A stretch of 64,000 nucleotides of DNA from the NCBI RefSeq assembly GCF_901709675.1, contig NC_051094.1:17584501-17648500 (forward strand). The letters run 5' to 3'. Each line of letters opens with the position of its first letter. Position 1 is the stretch's first letter. The notes below the pieces were generated by a model that did no database searches, had not been told where the DNA came from, and was given only the letters and a program-made list of their open reading frames with translations. Of the stretch, positions 59,601-64,000 are shown piece after piece. The stretch is from Syngnathus acus. Taxonomy: Eukaryota > Chordata > Actinopteri > Syngnathiformes > Syngnathidae. The translations under genes and the position numbers were made by a program.

Positions 59601-59775
59601 TTGCATGTCCCGGATATTACTGCTTAAACTGAGTTTCTGTATGTTTCACCCTACAGCAATTCTGTACAACTCAACTGGCTTGCTGACCTGTTATGATGTG
59701 TACAGTTTATATGTGGAGTGTGCTGATCCCACTGGGTGTGGGATTGGCTTTGACAGCATGGCCTGGGACTATCAG
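26539..59775 (+). CDS. dpp7: Dipeptidyl peptidase 2 (DPP7), exons 1-9, 3' end outside the window
   Basis: DPP7 is a lysosomal/vesicular S28-family serine peptidase that removes N-terminal dipeptides, preferring Pro or Ala at the second position. Exons are 26539-26619, 27458-27581, 27661-27800, 28725-28888, 36656-36791, 37399-37480, 38338-38504, 58415-58475 and 59657-59775. All phases agree, giving 358 codons of roughly 490 in the human protein. Exon 1 encodes a signal peptide ([17 protein letters not shown]). Key motifs are [24 protein letters not shown], the nucleophile elbow GGSYGG across exons 4-5, [21 protein letters not shown] and CADPTGCG. Four N-glycosylation sequons are visible (NGT, NDS, NIS, NST). 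The exons with the catalytic Asp and His must lie beyond 64000. Intron 7 is 19.9 kb, almost all transposon. A duplicated acceptor precedes exon 5. Confidence 0.95.
27458..27581 (+). CDS. dpp7: dpp7 exon 2
   Basis: It encodes [19 protein letters not shown], the conserved start of S28 peptidases, between the acceptor TTTTGTTAG and the donor GTAAGT. Confidence 0.92.
27661..27800 (+). CDS. dpp7: dpp7 exon 3
   Basis: It encodes [19 protein letters not shown] and ends in LVIFAEH. The acceptor is CCTCTGCAG and the donor GTAAGA. Confidence 0.95.
28008..28125 (+). repeat. Telomere-like degenerate TTAGGG repeats
   Basis: GGGTTAGGGTTT and related words recur in a dpp7 intron, interspersed with variants. 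This is common background in fish introns and does not by itself mark a chromosome fusion. Confidence 0.6.
28725..28888 (+). CDS. dpp7: dpp7 exon 4
   Basis: It encodes [28 protein letters not shown] and ends in VFGG plus two bases of the catalytic serine codon (AG). Confidence 0.95.
29015..29230. mobile_element. hAT-type MITE, degenerate
   Basis: The ends are CAGGGGTAGGGAAC and GTTCCCTATTCCTG. The flanks AACTAGAA (29007-29014) and AACTAAAT (29231-29238) look like a decayed 8-bp duplication. It is a different family from the 213-bp MITE. Confidence 0.7.
29636..29792 (-). repeat. (ATCC)n microsatellite, LINE tail
   Basis: About 39 copies of the tetranucleotide with a few variants directly abut the 3' end of the minus-strand LINE. 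Open frames through it (IHPSIHPS and DGWMDGWM) are artefacts. Confidence 0.95.
29790..31088 (-). pseudogene. LINE copy, 5'-truncated, RT domain damaged
   Basis: Same family as 5512-8725. It starts within the RT ([13 protein letters not shown]) and runs to the (ATCC)n tail. The motif [12 protein letters not shown] is cut to FVDLEK by an 18-bp loss that removes a catalytic aspartate. FADD reads SADD. A stop interrupts before EEQCGFRPG. Confidence 0.9.
31281..31520. mobile_element. Possible small DNA element (CAGGGAT ends)
   Basis: The left end CAGGGATAAGAATTTTCC and the right end CATTCTCATCCCTG are roughly inverted. No convincing target duplication was found. Part of it resembles 1465-1500. 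Confidence 0.45.
31521..32130. other. Plain dpp7 intron sequence
   Basis: No gene, RNA or clear repeat is recognised. Confidence 0.45.
32438..33300 (+). pseudogene. Tc1-like transposase, family A, broken
   Basis: It starts [20 protein letters not shown] (helix-turn-helix region) and loses frame near 32530. The next segment carries [14 protein letters not shown] and [16 protein letters not shown] (first D). A frameshift near 33045 leads to [17 protein letters not shown] (second D) and [10 protein letters not shown], where the catalytic Glu reads as Arg-Glu after a further shift. At least three lesions. Confidence 0.85.
33476..33844. repeat. Terminal direct repeat, left
   Basis: TGTCACGG to GACATGACA, 369 bp. 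It differs from the right copy mainly by an extra 8-bp ACACACAG-type unit near 33785. Confidence 0.88.
33955..34700. repeat. GC-rich minisatellite inside the LTR-type element
   Basis: Units of about 30 bp built on GGCGGCGACTTGGGGAACAG and ACCGCACTCG. A higher-order unit of about 100 bp adds GGGGCCCAGGGCCACAATCG. Long frames on both strands come from the repeat. Confidence 0.85.
34890..35200. repeat. 129-bp tandem repeat inside the LTR-type element
   Basis: Two and a half copies with GCACTCCGATGGCG, TGATGACGCCGGGAGGC and GATCGCGGCCGCGAAGC. CpG-rich. Confidence 0.8.
35313..35673. repeat. Terminal direct repeat, right
   Basis: 361 bp, nearly identical to the left copy, which suggests a fairly recent insertion. 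Confidence 0.88.
35891..36568. other. dpp7 intron sequence, possible old LTR
   Basis: A purine-rich stretch with AGGAATAAAATATTTTCC near 36250 could be an old solo LTR, but I could not define its ends. Confidence 0.3.
36569..36664 (+). repeat. 48-bp tandem duplication containing the dpp7 intron 4 acceptor
   Basis: Units 36569-36616 and 36617-36664 both read GTTTACCCTAACATG, then CTCATTATTCTCTTCAG and TTA. Each holds a complete polypyrimidine tract and AG. Using the upstream AG (36606-36607) adds 16 sense codons. Confidence 0.92.
36656..36791 (+). CDS. dpp7: dpp7 exon 5, completes the catalytic serine
   Basis: It opens with the last base of the serine codon and reads [20 protein letters not shown] through FFRDVTA. 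A second acceptor 48 bp upstream is in frame and open. Confidence 0.93.
37399..37480 (+). CDS. dpp7: dpp7 exon 6
   Basis: It encodes [17 protein letters not shown] and ends LGERR. The acceptor is CTTAAACAG and the donor GTAAAT. Confidence 0.92.
37515..38253. mobile_element. hAT-type element (CAGGTGTCAAAC family) with a SINE inside
   Basis: The left end CAGGTGTCAAACTCAAGGCC and the right end TTTGACACCCCTG form the inverted ends. The two 8-bp flanks do not match, so the boundary or age is unsure. A SINE (37688-38052) is inserted. Confidence 0.75.
37688..38052 (+). mobile_element. tRNA-derived SINE-like element, full copy
   Basis: The 11-bp duplication ATTTTGTTACC lies at 37677-37687 and 38053-38063. 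The head has tRNA-like promoter boxes (GGTAGCACGTCCGCC region and GGTTCGATTC). The body ends in a short GATGGAT tail. Other copies: 19505-19606, 56633-56945 and 58893-59251. Confidence 0.88.
38338..38504 (+). CDS. dpp7: dpp7 exon 7
   Basis: It encodes [20 protein letters not shown] and ends MPANPVK before the donor GTACTC. Intron 7 (19.9 kb) follows. Confidence 0.93.
38850..40464. mobile_element. DNA element (TACCGTATTTTCCGCC ends) carrying a satellite array
   Basis: It opens TACCGTATTTTCCGCCCTAA and closes with the inverse, ending AAATACGGTA. Next to the ends are AAGGCGCACC-type repeats. Most of the interior is a 251-bp tandem array. A related element without the array is at 61162-61950. 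Confidence 0.85.
39041..40209. repeat. 251-bp satellite, about 4.6 copies
   Basis: The word CCTATAAAATGATC starts at 39071, 39322, 39573, 39824 and 40075, exactly 251 bp apart. Copies are nearly identical. The only frames through it are repeated artefacts. Confidence 0.97.
40990..41760. repeat. 143-151-bp AT-rich satellite, about five copies
   Basis: GTTGGAATGGGTTGAATCGG begins at 41094, 41238, 41381, 41532 and 41683, so the spacing is 144, 143, 151 and 151 bp. It probably belongs to a larger DNA element that continues to about 42012 and from 42673. Confidence 0.92.
42013..42672. mobile_element. hAT-type element, 660 bp (CAGGGCTGGTTC ends)
   Basis: The left end is CAGGGCTGGTTCTAGG and the right end TAGAGCCGGCCCCG. 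The 8-bp duplication ACGTCAAA lies at 42005-42012 and 42673-42680. No intact gene. Confidence 0.88.
42690..42939. repeat. AAT-rich minisatellite with short palindromes
   Basis: Units combine (AAT)n, AAAGTGAATGG, TAGAATAA and the hairpin GTGAAGGCCATCGCCTTCAC. It resumes at 43766-43815 after the hAT insertion and again near 46104. Confidence 0.85.
42940..43757 (-). mobile_element. hAT-type element (CAGTGGTTCCC family), copy 2
   Basis: The 8-bp duplication GTGTAGAA lies at 42932-42939 and 43758-43765. Reverse orientation relative to 16416-17314. Confidence 0.93.
43817..44437 (+). CDS. LINE ORF1-like protein (coiled coil plus nucleic-acid-binding part)
   Basis: 206 residues. Residues 20-40 form a heptad-like stretch ([20 protein letters not shown]). 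The middle resembles the RRM-like part of LINE ORF1 proteins ([35 protein letters not shown]). Its role would be binding the element's RNA. The frame is intact. The ATG used may lie downstream of the true start, because upstream sequence is another repeat. Confidence 0.7.
   Translation: MNGQKSNYALLSISSHQLNIEQNKKIVSLENRLDNLEQYSRMNNVIITGLKIKPRRYQQAVKGLASEDNPEHEETIEEQVKTFLQSKDIVIDIVNIEACHTLPTKSLNGKPVIPSIIVRFTNRKSKINLLKQGRKLKGTNVYINEHLTEKNCEIAKKARALKKNGKIQSTWTAGCQVFIKPVGAAESSHGFCISAIEQLKRYEGDQ
43817..45530 (+). mobile_element. LINE fragment: ORF1-like plus endonuclease, no reverse transcriptase
   Basis: Two open frames in LINE order are followed abruptly by half of a foldback-family element at about 45530. 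No RT sequence resumes on the far side. Confidence 0.8.
44521..45597 (+). CDS. LINE apurinic-type endonuclease, truncated ORF2
   Basis: Motifs in order: [11 protein letters not shown] near residue 80, [50 protein letters not shown] and [10 protein letters not shown]. All catalytic signatures of the EEP-fold endonuclease are present. The last 20 or so residues (after LKQDWKKV) come from the adjoining DNA element, so the RT part is lost. The AT-rich codon use differs from the GC-rich LINE at 5512. Confidence 0.85.
   Translation: MNSIDKCLSFPTGVFNKQALTTENEELDLKTFDFTEHKGYDIENNIDPVNNFFINYTQRNCKYYTVEQFNKNVTTNRAISIIHFNSRSLKANISKIKQCLKDMNNPFTVIAISETWLKDDQSGKIDIEGYESYTLNRKVKRCGGVALFIDKNYKCKKVRSMSQAIDNIMERITVEIEMESSKNILVSCVYRCPGSCIETFSELLSGMYERKINTKMVYVCGDYNIDLLSPLQLTPVTEFINLMYSMSLYPAITRPTRITSHSATIIDHIFTNVIEKKVKTGLIINDSSDHLPVFAVIQNCTKKKKDAITFKMCRMNSGNSINSFKNDLLKQDWKKVRSYILDLWNNDEADVRAHTRLC
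45530..46102 (+). mobile_element. Foldback-family half element
   Basis: It corresponds to the part from GATCTGTGGAATAACGACG to the right terminus (GCGACTTTTAGTCTGAAAAA), as in 540-1169. The 118-bp array and the left half are absent. Confidence 0.8.
46103..47040. other. dpp7 intron sequence
   Basis: No gene is seen. The stretch 46455-46560 (CAGTAGAACCTCAGATCTC) looks like one end of a dispersed DNA element; I could not find its partner. Confidence 0.4.
47326..48727 (+). mobile_element. hAT-type element with BED zinc-finger remnant
   Basis: The ends are CAGGGCTGTGGACTCGGACT and the inverse ending CCACAGCCCTA. The 8-bp duplication GTTTGAAC lies at 47318-47325 and 48728-48735. Repeated GGACTCGGACTCG motifs sit at both ends. 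Confidence 0.92.
47715..47963 (+). pseudogene. hAT transposase BED-finger start
   Basis: 82 residues with [17 protein letters not shown] and [10 protein letters not shown], a C2H2-type BED finger such as opens hAT transposases. It stops at KHKFGDFEK; the catalytic dimerisation region is absent. Related remnants are at about 21057 and 62640. Confidence 0.75.
48736..50504 (-). pseudogene. LINE reverse transcriptase portion, frameshifted
   Basis: The RT is spread over several frames: [49 protein letters not shown], then a shift before [19 protein letters not shown]. The C-terminal [20 protein letters not shown] and [11 protein letters not shown] are typical of this LINE group. The catalytic box reads YADE rather than YADD. 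Confidence 0.85.
50505..51553. mobile_element. hAT-type element, 1049 bp (CAGACATGGGCAAAC ends)
   Basis: The ends are CAGACATGGGCAAACTACGG and AGTTTGCCCACCCCTG. The 8-bp duplication AACTAGAC lies at 50497-50504 and 51554-51561. Interior remnant frames ([15 protein letters not shown] with shifts) hint at a transposase relative. Confidence 0.92.
52041..52871 (-). mobile_element. hAT-type element (CAGTGGTTCCC family), copy 3
   Basis: The 8-bp duplication CTCTACGG lies at 52033-52040 and 52872-52879. It interrupts the LINE endonuclease. Confidence 0.93.
53132..53926 (-). mobile_element. hAT-type element (CAGTGGTTCCC family), copy 4
   Basis: Same ends as the other copies. The 8-bp flanks are GTCTAAAG on the left and GTTTAACC on the right; they differ and lie in different repeats (LINE and foldback element), so the locus has probably been rearranged or recombined. 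Confidence 0.88.
53927..54108 (+). mobile_element. Foldback-family right-end fragment
   Basis: It runs from TTTAACCTGTTGTTGCTCG to ATTACGGTA and matches the last 180 bp of 8787-10653. Confidence 0.8.
54148..54215. repeat. Short hAT-like fragment
   Basis: CAGTGGTCCCCAACCACCGG and GGGTCACTTGGTACCGGGCC also occur inside the CAGTGGTTCCC elements. This suggests the larger family contains an inserted smaller element, seen here on its own. Confidence 0.6.
54379..55993 (+). mobile_element. Tc1-like element, family B, nearly intact
   Basis: Inverted ends CAGTGCTTTGCGAAAGTATT and the inverse, flanked by TA at 54377-54378 and 55994-55995. Length 1615 bp, the usual size for an autonomous Tc1 element. 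Confidence 0.95.
54768..55727 (+). CDS. Tc1-like transposase, lacks the last 20 residues
   Basis: The enzyme would cut and paste the element at TA sites. Residues 1-120 hold two helix-turn-helix DNA-binding units ([36 protein letters not shown]) joined by a GRPSK AT-hook-like stretch. The DDE domain has [12 protein letters not shown] (about 150), FQQDNDPKH (about 244) and [14 protein letters not shown] (about 280), so all three acidic residues are present. A TAG at 55725 replaces the GAG seen in the other copies and removes the conserved end [11 protein letters not shown] to GGATKY. The loss of only the tail leaves function uncertain. Confidence 0.9.
   Translation: MKTKEHTRQVRDTVVEKFKAGFGYKKISQALNISRSTVQAIILKWKEYQTTANLPRPGRPSKLSSQTRRRLIRDAAKRPMITLDELQITTAEVGESVHRTTISRALHKSGLYGRVARRKPFLKDIHKKSRLKFATSHLGDTPNMWKKVLWSDETKIELFGHNAKRYVWRKSNTAHHPEHTIPTVKHGGGSIMVWACFSSAGTGKMAKIDGKMDGAKYRTILEENLLESAKDLRLARRFIFQQDNDPKHKAKSTMEWFTNRRIQVLEWPSQSPDLNPIENLWKELKTAVHKRSPSNITELELFCKEEWARIPVSRCAKLI
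56076..56522 (-). pseudogene. LINE 3' fragment (CR1/L2/Rex-like)
   Basis: [19 protein letters not shown], then [18 protein letters not shown], the C-terminal signature of the LINE group at 47041-53131. Only the 3' end is present, as expected from 5' truncation. Confidence 0.75.
56633..56945 (-). mobile_element. SINE-like element, minus copy
   Basis: It matches 37688-38052 reversed. The head is truncated near 56945, and no clear flanking duplication was found. Confidence 0.82.
57161..58130. mobile_element. Diverged foldback-family element
   Basis: Starts CCGTATTTTCCGGACTATAA and shares the order of blocks (ATTGGAACTGCAACTGACG, TTTATATATAGTTA, GTTTAGCCTGTAGTTGC, TCCCCCAAAAATGCGACTT) with the other copies. 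Older than they are. A candidate LTR is inserted at 57534-57764. Confidence 0.6.
57534..57764 (+). repeat. Candidate solo LTR
   Basis: The stretch interrupts the element at GTTA (seen on both sides). It has a TATA-like CATATAAAGGAG, a 29-bp tandem repeat with GAACGAAGGGTGTATGC, AATAAAGG and the end CATGTTACA. The 5' boundary does not give a clean TG start, so this is tentative. Confidence 0.4.
58415..58475 (+). CDS. dpp7: dpp7 exon 8
   Basis: It encodes [20 protein letters not shown] between the acceptor TTTTTTGTCAG and the donor GTATGG. VKVGC across the junction matches the family. Confidence 0.92.
58893..59251 (-). mobile_element. SINE-like element, full minus copy
   Basis: The 16-bp duplication GCCTTGACAGTAATTT lies at 58877-58892 and 59252-59267. 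It sits between dpp7 exons 8 and 9. Confidence 0.9.
59657..59775 (+). CDS. dpp7: dpp7 exon 9
   Basis: It encodes [17 protein letters not shown] and [19 protein letters not shown]. The donor is GTATTA. The next exons are not seen before 64000. Confidence 0.93.
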
Positions 59776-60240
59776 GTATTATAATAATTTCATCCACAAT
59801 ATTTTGATTTGGATTGCAGAGACCCAATTTTCTATCCAGCGATTTTCTGTGATGGATCTCAACTTTCATATAAACAAAATACAACATGACCAAGATTAAA
59901 ATACTCACCCCAGTAGGTTTAAGTGTTATAAACAAAACTGTTTTCAATTTCCTATTAACTTATTACAGGATTTGTAGTTAATTAATTACATTTTAGTGTC
60001 ATATCTAATAAAGGTCCCCAAATAAAGATTTAGAATTTTCGGACATTACAAAATTGTAGTGTATGACGAATCAGTTGAGTACACTAGGAGGGGAAGATTT
60101 GAACTCCACATATGTATTGGTGAAGTGTGTTTGGTAAATGAAATAGATAGCTCAATGGGCCGAGTTTGAAAAGTTTGCGCATTGACTCGAGACAATTAAT
60201 CGTGTTAATTTTTACAGCGCCTTAATTTGCAATGTTCTCT
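59776..60240. other. dpp7 intron sequence
   Basis: No gene or mobile element recognised. Confidence 0.45.
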
Positions 60241-62345
60241 TACTGATCTTACTGATCTCTTTAAATTCATCTGGGAGAAGGAAGTACTACCTCAAGACTG
60301 AGACAAGGGCCTGATTGTCAAACTCCCCAAGAAAGGAAACCTCCAAAATTGTGACAACTGGAGAGACATCATACTGCTATCAGTACCATAAAGTCTTCTG
60401 CAGGATTTTACTCGACAAAATCGATTCCGCTATTGAACAGAAGCTACGGCAGGAACAAGCAGGGTTCAGGAGAGGAAGGGGCTGCATAGACCAGATCTTC
60501 ACTCTACATCTACATTATCGAGCAGTGTGTAGAATGGAACACTCCTCTGCACATCAACTTTTGTGTATCAAAATGTGTGAATTGTGTATCAAAAGAGCAC
60601 ACCGCGCATTAATGCCAAAATCACTCGGACACGCGTGTATTGTCGCTAAGGTGTCGCGCTACAGGATAAAAAATGAGCTGGTGAAGTTGGCATGGCAGAA
60701 GCAGGGCTTCCAACTGGATTGGAAAATAATCAACTCAGACCAAGACTATGCGCCTGCTATTTTAAAGCGACACGGGGAATATGCCGAGGCGAAGAAAGTG
60801 CTAAAGGAAAATAACACCAGGTTCCAAACCCCATTCCCTGCTAAGCTTAGAGTTTTCTCCGTAGCTGGACCGGTGCTGTAGAACTCAACAGAGGAGGCTA
60901 CGGGCGACATGGCGAGAAGGGGGCTCTCAGCGCATGTCATCAAAAGTCTGGATTTCACGAAGCAATGATACTATGAAGGAGACGGGAAAGCCGATAAACT
61001 ATTAGCATATAGACTAAAGCAAGAGACGAACACTATTAATAAAATAAAAGACCCAATTATAAATTGAATGAAATACAACATTGCTTTGGAAATATTATCA
61101 GAAGTTATATCCCCAACCGCAAACATCAGAGGATGAATTAAAAGCACGATCGAAGAAAATTTACCGTATTTGCCGGACTATAAGGCGCACCTAAAAACCT
61201 AAAATTTTCTCAAAAGCCAACAGTGCGCCTTATAGTCCAGTGCACCTTATATATGGATCAATTGATGAATTTGTTGATCATACTACTTGTACACAGTGCT
61301 CTACCAAAATGTTTCAGTACGTTTTAGTACGACTAGTAAATTACAAGGTCGCATCGCTTCCCAGCATTACGGCAACCGTGGTCAGGGGGCATCACTGAAT
61401 AGTTGTTGTGCCCGTGAGGCTATTTCATTTCGAAAGAGGATGCTCTGTTAATGTTTCGAGTAAATTTACGGATCGATATGGAAGGGAAACATAGGTAAGC
61501 AGTACCAATGTGTTAGATCGAACCTTAGTCAATTCCGATCATTTTATAGGAGATCGTTTGAGAAACGCCATTGTTTACACTTTGCTGAGGCTCATGGGAG
61601 TCTGCGAGTTGAGGCTTATGGGAGTTTGCAGGTGGCTAATGCTATATGATAGCTGCTATGCTCACGATGCTATCTCATGTCAAAATAGGCTGCTCTGTAA
61701 ATGTTTCGAGTAAATTTACGGATCGATATGGAAGGGAAACACAGGTAAACAGTACCAATGTGTTAGATCAAACTTTAGTCAGTTCTGATCATTTTATAGG
61801 GGATAGTTTGAGAAACGCGATTGTTTACAGAGGGCTCATTGGTTATTGGCTAGTGGATGCATACCGCAACCCTAGTCAACCTCAGTTTGTTGCAGTATAG
61901 CTTCTATTTTATGCGCCTTTTACTCCGGTGCGCCCTATATATGAAATAATTTCTCAAATAAAAAATTCAACGTAACGCGGTGCCTCCCTTGTGGAAAGAA
62001 GCAGTGATATCAGTGATCCCGAAAGAAGGGAAGGACAGAGAGGAATGCGGCAGCTATAGACAGGAATGAAAAGTACGGATTGTATTCTGGCTATAAATTG
62101 AACATCTTCAAGACACAATGCTTGAGCTTTAATCATACAGCATCAGCTACTGTGAAAACAATGTTCGAATTACGGTAGTCTGCAGATTAAATTATTTATT
62201 TAGGAATAAATATCCCCAATGATCTGACATTATTTCCACTCCACTACCATCCCTTGAGTGTGATGATGAAGGAATATTTAAGGAGATGGAGCCTGGTGCC
62301 TATCCTGAGCTTCTACTTACAGGTTAAATGTATAAAAATTATAAT
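60240..62345 (+). pseudogene. L1-like and RTE-like LINE debris
   Basis: 60290-60560 resembles an RT start (GLIVKLPKKGNLQNCDNWRD; QAGFRRGRGCIDQIFTL). It is joined to an L1 ORF1-like C-terminal segment at 60580-60860 (KRAHRALMPKS; DQDYAPAILKRHGEYAEAKK; FQTPFPAKLRVF). L1 ORF2-like sequence follows (GDGKADKLLAYRLKQE, 60975-61070). It resumes after the DNA element at 61162-61950 as RT sequence (KLNIFKTQCLSF; YLGINIPNDLTLFP; RFLYLFQS) to about 62380. Many stops. Confidence 0.7.
61162..61950. mobile_element. DNA element related to 38850-40464
   Basis: It opens TACCGTATTTGCCGGACTAT and AAGGCGCACC, then runs through diverged copies of the 251-bp unit sequence in reverse (GTTTCGAGTAAATTTACGG at 61455 and again at 61707). 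The right end near 61945 (GCGCCCTATATATG) is degraded. Confidence 0.75.
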
Positions 62346-62387
62346 TTTACAGAGGTTTCTATATTTGTTTCAGTCCTTCCACTAAAG

Positions 62388-62950
62388 CAGCGGTGGCCAA
62401 CCCGCGGCTCGCATGCGGCTCTTTGGCTGGTTTCATGCGGCTCTTCAGGAGATTTCACATGACAAGCGTCAAAATGCTTGGCTGGCGCTGCCATTTATTC
62501 CACCTAGGTTGGCGCGCTGACCAGTTGAATCGGTTTGAGTTGAAAAGAAGAAGAAGAATGACGTACTCTAAATGATGACAAATGCGCGCGATCATTTGAG
62601 TTGTAAATAATTTGTTTCAAGTTCGCTCTCAAAAGGGCAGGGAAAAAAAGCACAGCCAAACGAAAATATGAAGAACACAGGACGTTTTTAACAGAGTGGG
62701 AGAGTTTATATTTTTTTGTTGAACGTAATGGCAAGCCATTCTGCCTTATATGTCAGGTATCATTAGCGCATTTCAAAGCTTCAAATCTTCAGCGTCACTT
62801 CAGCTCAGTCCATCCTAATATCGACCAGGAATTTCCAAAAGGGACTGAACTTCGCACTTCGGGGGGGGGGGGGGGGGGGAATGATGTGGCTCTTTGCGAT
62901 GACACAGTAAAAAATGTGGCTCTTAGTCTCTGACTGGTTGGCCACCCCTG
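62388..62950 (+). mobile_element. hAT-type element (CAGCGGTGGCC family), standard insertion
   Basis: Starts CAGCGGTGGCCAACCCGCGG and ends GGCCACCCCTG. The 8-bp duplication CACTAAAG lies at 62380-62387 and 62951-62958. It is inserted in L1 RT coding sequence. A G-run near 62862-62879 marks an internal deletion relative to the copy at 20812. Confidence 0.92.
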
Positions 62951-62962
62951 CACTAAAGGTAC

Positions 62963-64000
62963 CATCCATCCATCCATCCATCTTCTTCCGCTTATCCGGG
63001 GTCGGGTCACAGGGGCAGCAGCTTTAGGAGGGACTCTCAGACTTCCCTCTCCCCAGCCACTTCATCCAGCTCATCCCGGGGGATCCCAAGGTGTTCCCAG
63101 GCCAGCTGAGAGACATAGTCTCTCCAGCGCGTCCTGGGTCGTCCCCGGGGTCTCCTACCGGCAGGACATGCCCGGAACACCTCCCCAGGGAGGCGTCCAG
63201 GAGGCATCCTGATGAGATGCCCAAGCCACCTCATCTGGCTCCTCTCAACGTGGAGGAGCAGCGGCTGTACTCCGAGTCTCTCCCGGATGACCGAGCTTCT
63301 CACCTTATCTCTAAGAGAGAGCCCGGACACCCTGCGGAGGAAACTCTTTTCGGCCGCTTGTATCCTGGATCTCGTTCTTTCGGTCACGACCCATAGCTCG
63401 TGACCATAGGTGAGGGTAGGAGCATATATCGACCGGTAAATCGAGAGCTTTGCCTTTTGGCTCAGCTCTCTCTTCACCACGACAGACCGGTACAGAGTCC
63501 GCATTACTGCCGAGGCTGCACCAATCCGCCTGTCGATTTCGCGCTCCAACCTGCCCTCACTCGTGAACAAGACCCCAAGAGAACTCCTCCACTTGGGGCA
63601 GGATCTCATCCCCAATCCGGAGAGGGCATTCCACCCTTTTCCGTCCGAGGACCATGGACTCGGATTTGGAGGTGCTGACCCTCATCCCGACCGCTTCACA
63701 CTCGGCTGCGAACCGCTCCAGTGAAAGCTGGAGATCACGGCTTGAAGAAGCCAACAGCACCACGTCGCCTGCAAAAAGCAGAGATGTGATGCTGAAGTCC
63801 CCAAACCGGACACCCTCAACGCCTTGCCTGCGCCTAGAAATTCTGTCCATAAAAATTATGAACATAATCGGTGACAAAGGGCAGCCTTGGCGGAGTCCAA
63901 CCCTCACTGGGAACGAATCCGACTTACTGCCGGAAATGCGGACCAAACTCTGGCATCGGTGACACAGGGACCGAACCGCCCTTATCAGTTGGCTCGGCAC
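62963..64000 (-). pseudogene. LINE copy with (ATCC)n tail, runs off the right edge
   Basis: Same family as 5512-8725, in minus orientation. The tail is at 62963-62984. The RT region is readable from the edge ([32 protein letters not shown]). The catalytic FADD reads FAGD. A small deletion near 63580 ([10 protein letters not shown]) shifts the frame. Confidence 0.9.

Noticed and set aside
59776-64000. Remaining dpp7 exons with the catalytic Asp and His
   Set aside because: I looked for the expected motifs (for example SNGxxDPW and GGAHHxDL) on the plus strand and did not find them; they must lie to the right.

Overview
The window is nuclear DNA of a vertebrate, most likely a teleost fish. Host exons have ordinary GT-AG introns. 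The repeat content is fish-like: Tc1-like transposons, many small hAT-type elements with 8-bp target duplications, LINEs with (ATCC)n tails, tRNA-derived SINE-like elements, and a THAP gene of the multi-copy teleost kind. I cannot name the species.

Host genes. (1) An EHMT1/GLP-like histone H3K9 methyltransferase on + supplies its last seven exons (4000-15883): pre-SET, SET and post-SET. Its 5' part (expected ankyrin repeats) lies left of the window. (2) A THAP-domain gene on - (23322-25898) is broken by frameshifts and an internal deletion; a duplicate of its first exon and promoter lies at 3520-3800. (3) dpp7 (dipeptidyl peptidase 2, lysosomal S28 serine peptidase) on + starts at 26539, divergent from the THAP gene, and supplies nine exons to 59775. 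The exons for the catalytic Asp and His lie beyond the right edge. EHMT1 and DPP7 both map to human 9q34.3, so the neighbourhood looks like old vertebrate synteny.

Layout. 1-4 kb: repeats. 4-16 kb: the EHMT-like gene; its 6.2-kb intron holds a nearly intact LINE and a foldback element, and its 3.6-kb last intron is one foldback element carrying a Tc1 copy that carries a hAT MITE. 16-23 kb: intergenic hAT and Tc1 elements, including a triple nest. 23-26 kb: THAP pseudogene and shared promoter. 26-60 kb: dpp7, whose intron 4 holds a Tc1 element with an LTR element inside, and whose 20-kb intron 7 holds a satellite-bearing DNA transposon, two LINEs broken by other elements, several hAT copies and a nearly intact Tc1. 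60-64 kb: the next dpp7 intron, with L1-like debris, a hAT copy and a LINE that runs off the edge.

Most notable observations: a 48-bp in-frame tandem duplication of the splice acceptor at the dpp7 catalytic serine; a hAT copy at 20.8 kb carrying 39 bp of L1 coding sequence that is the natural flank of the hAT copy at 62.4 kb; a 173-codon open frame assembled from three transposons; and a 251-bp satellite amplified inside a DNA transposon. No complete new multi-gene system is visible. The novelty is in the nested-transposon architecture and its effect on host gene structure.
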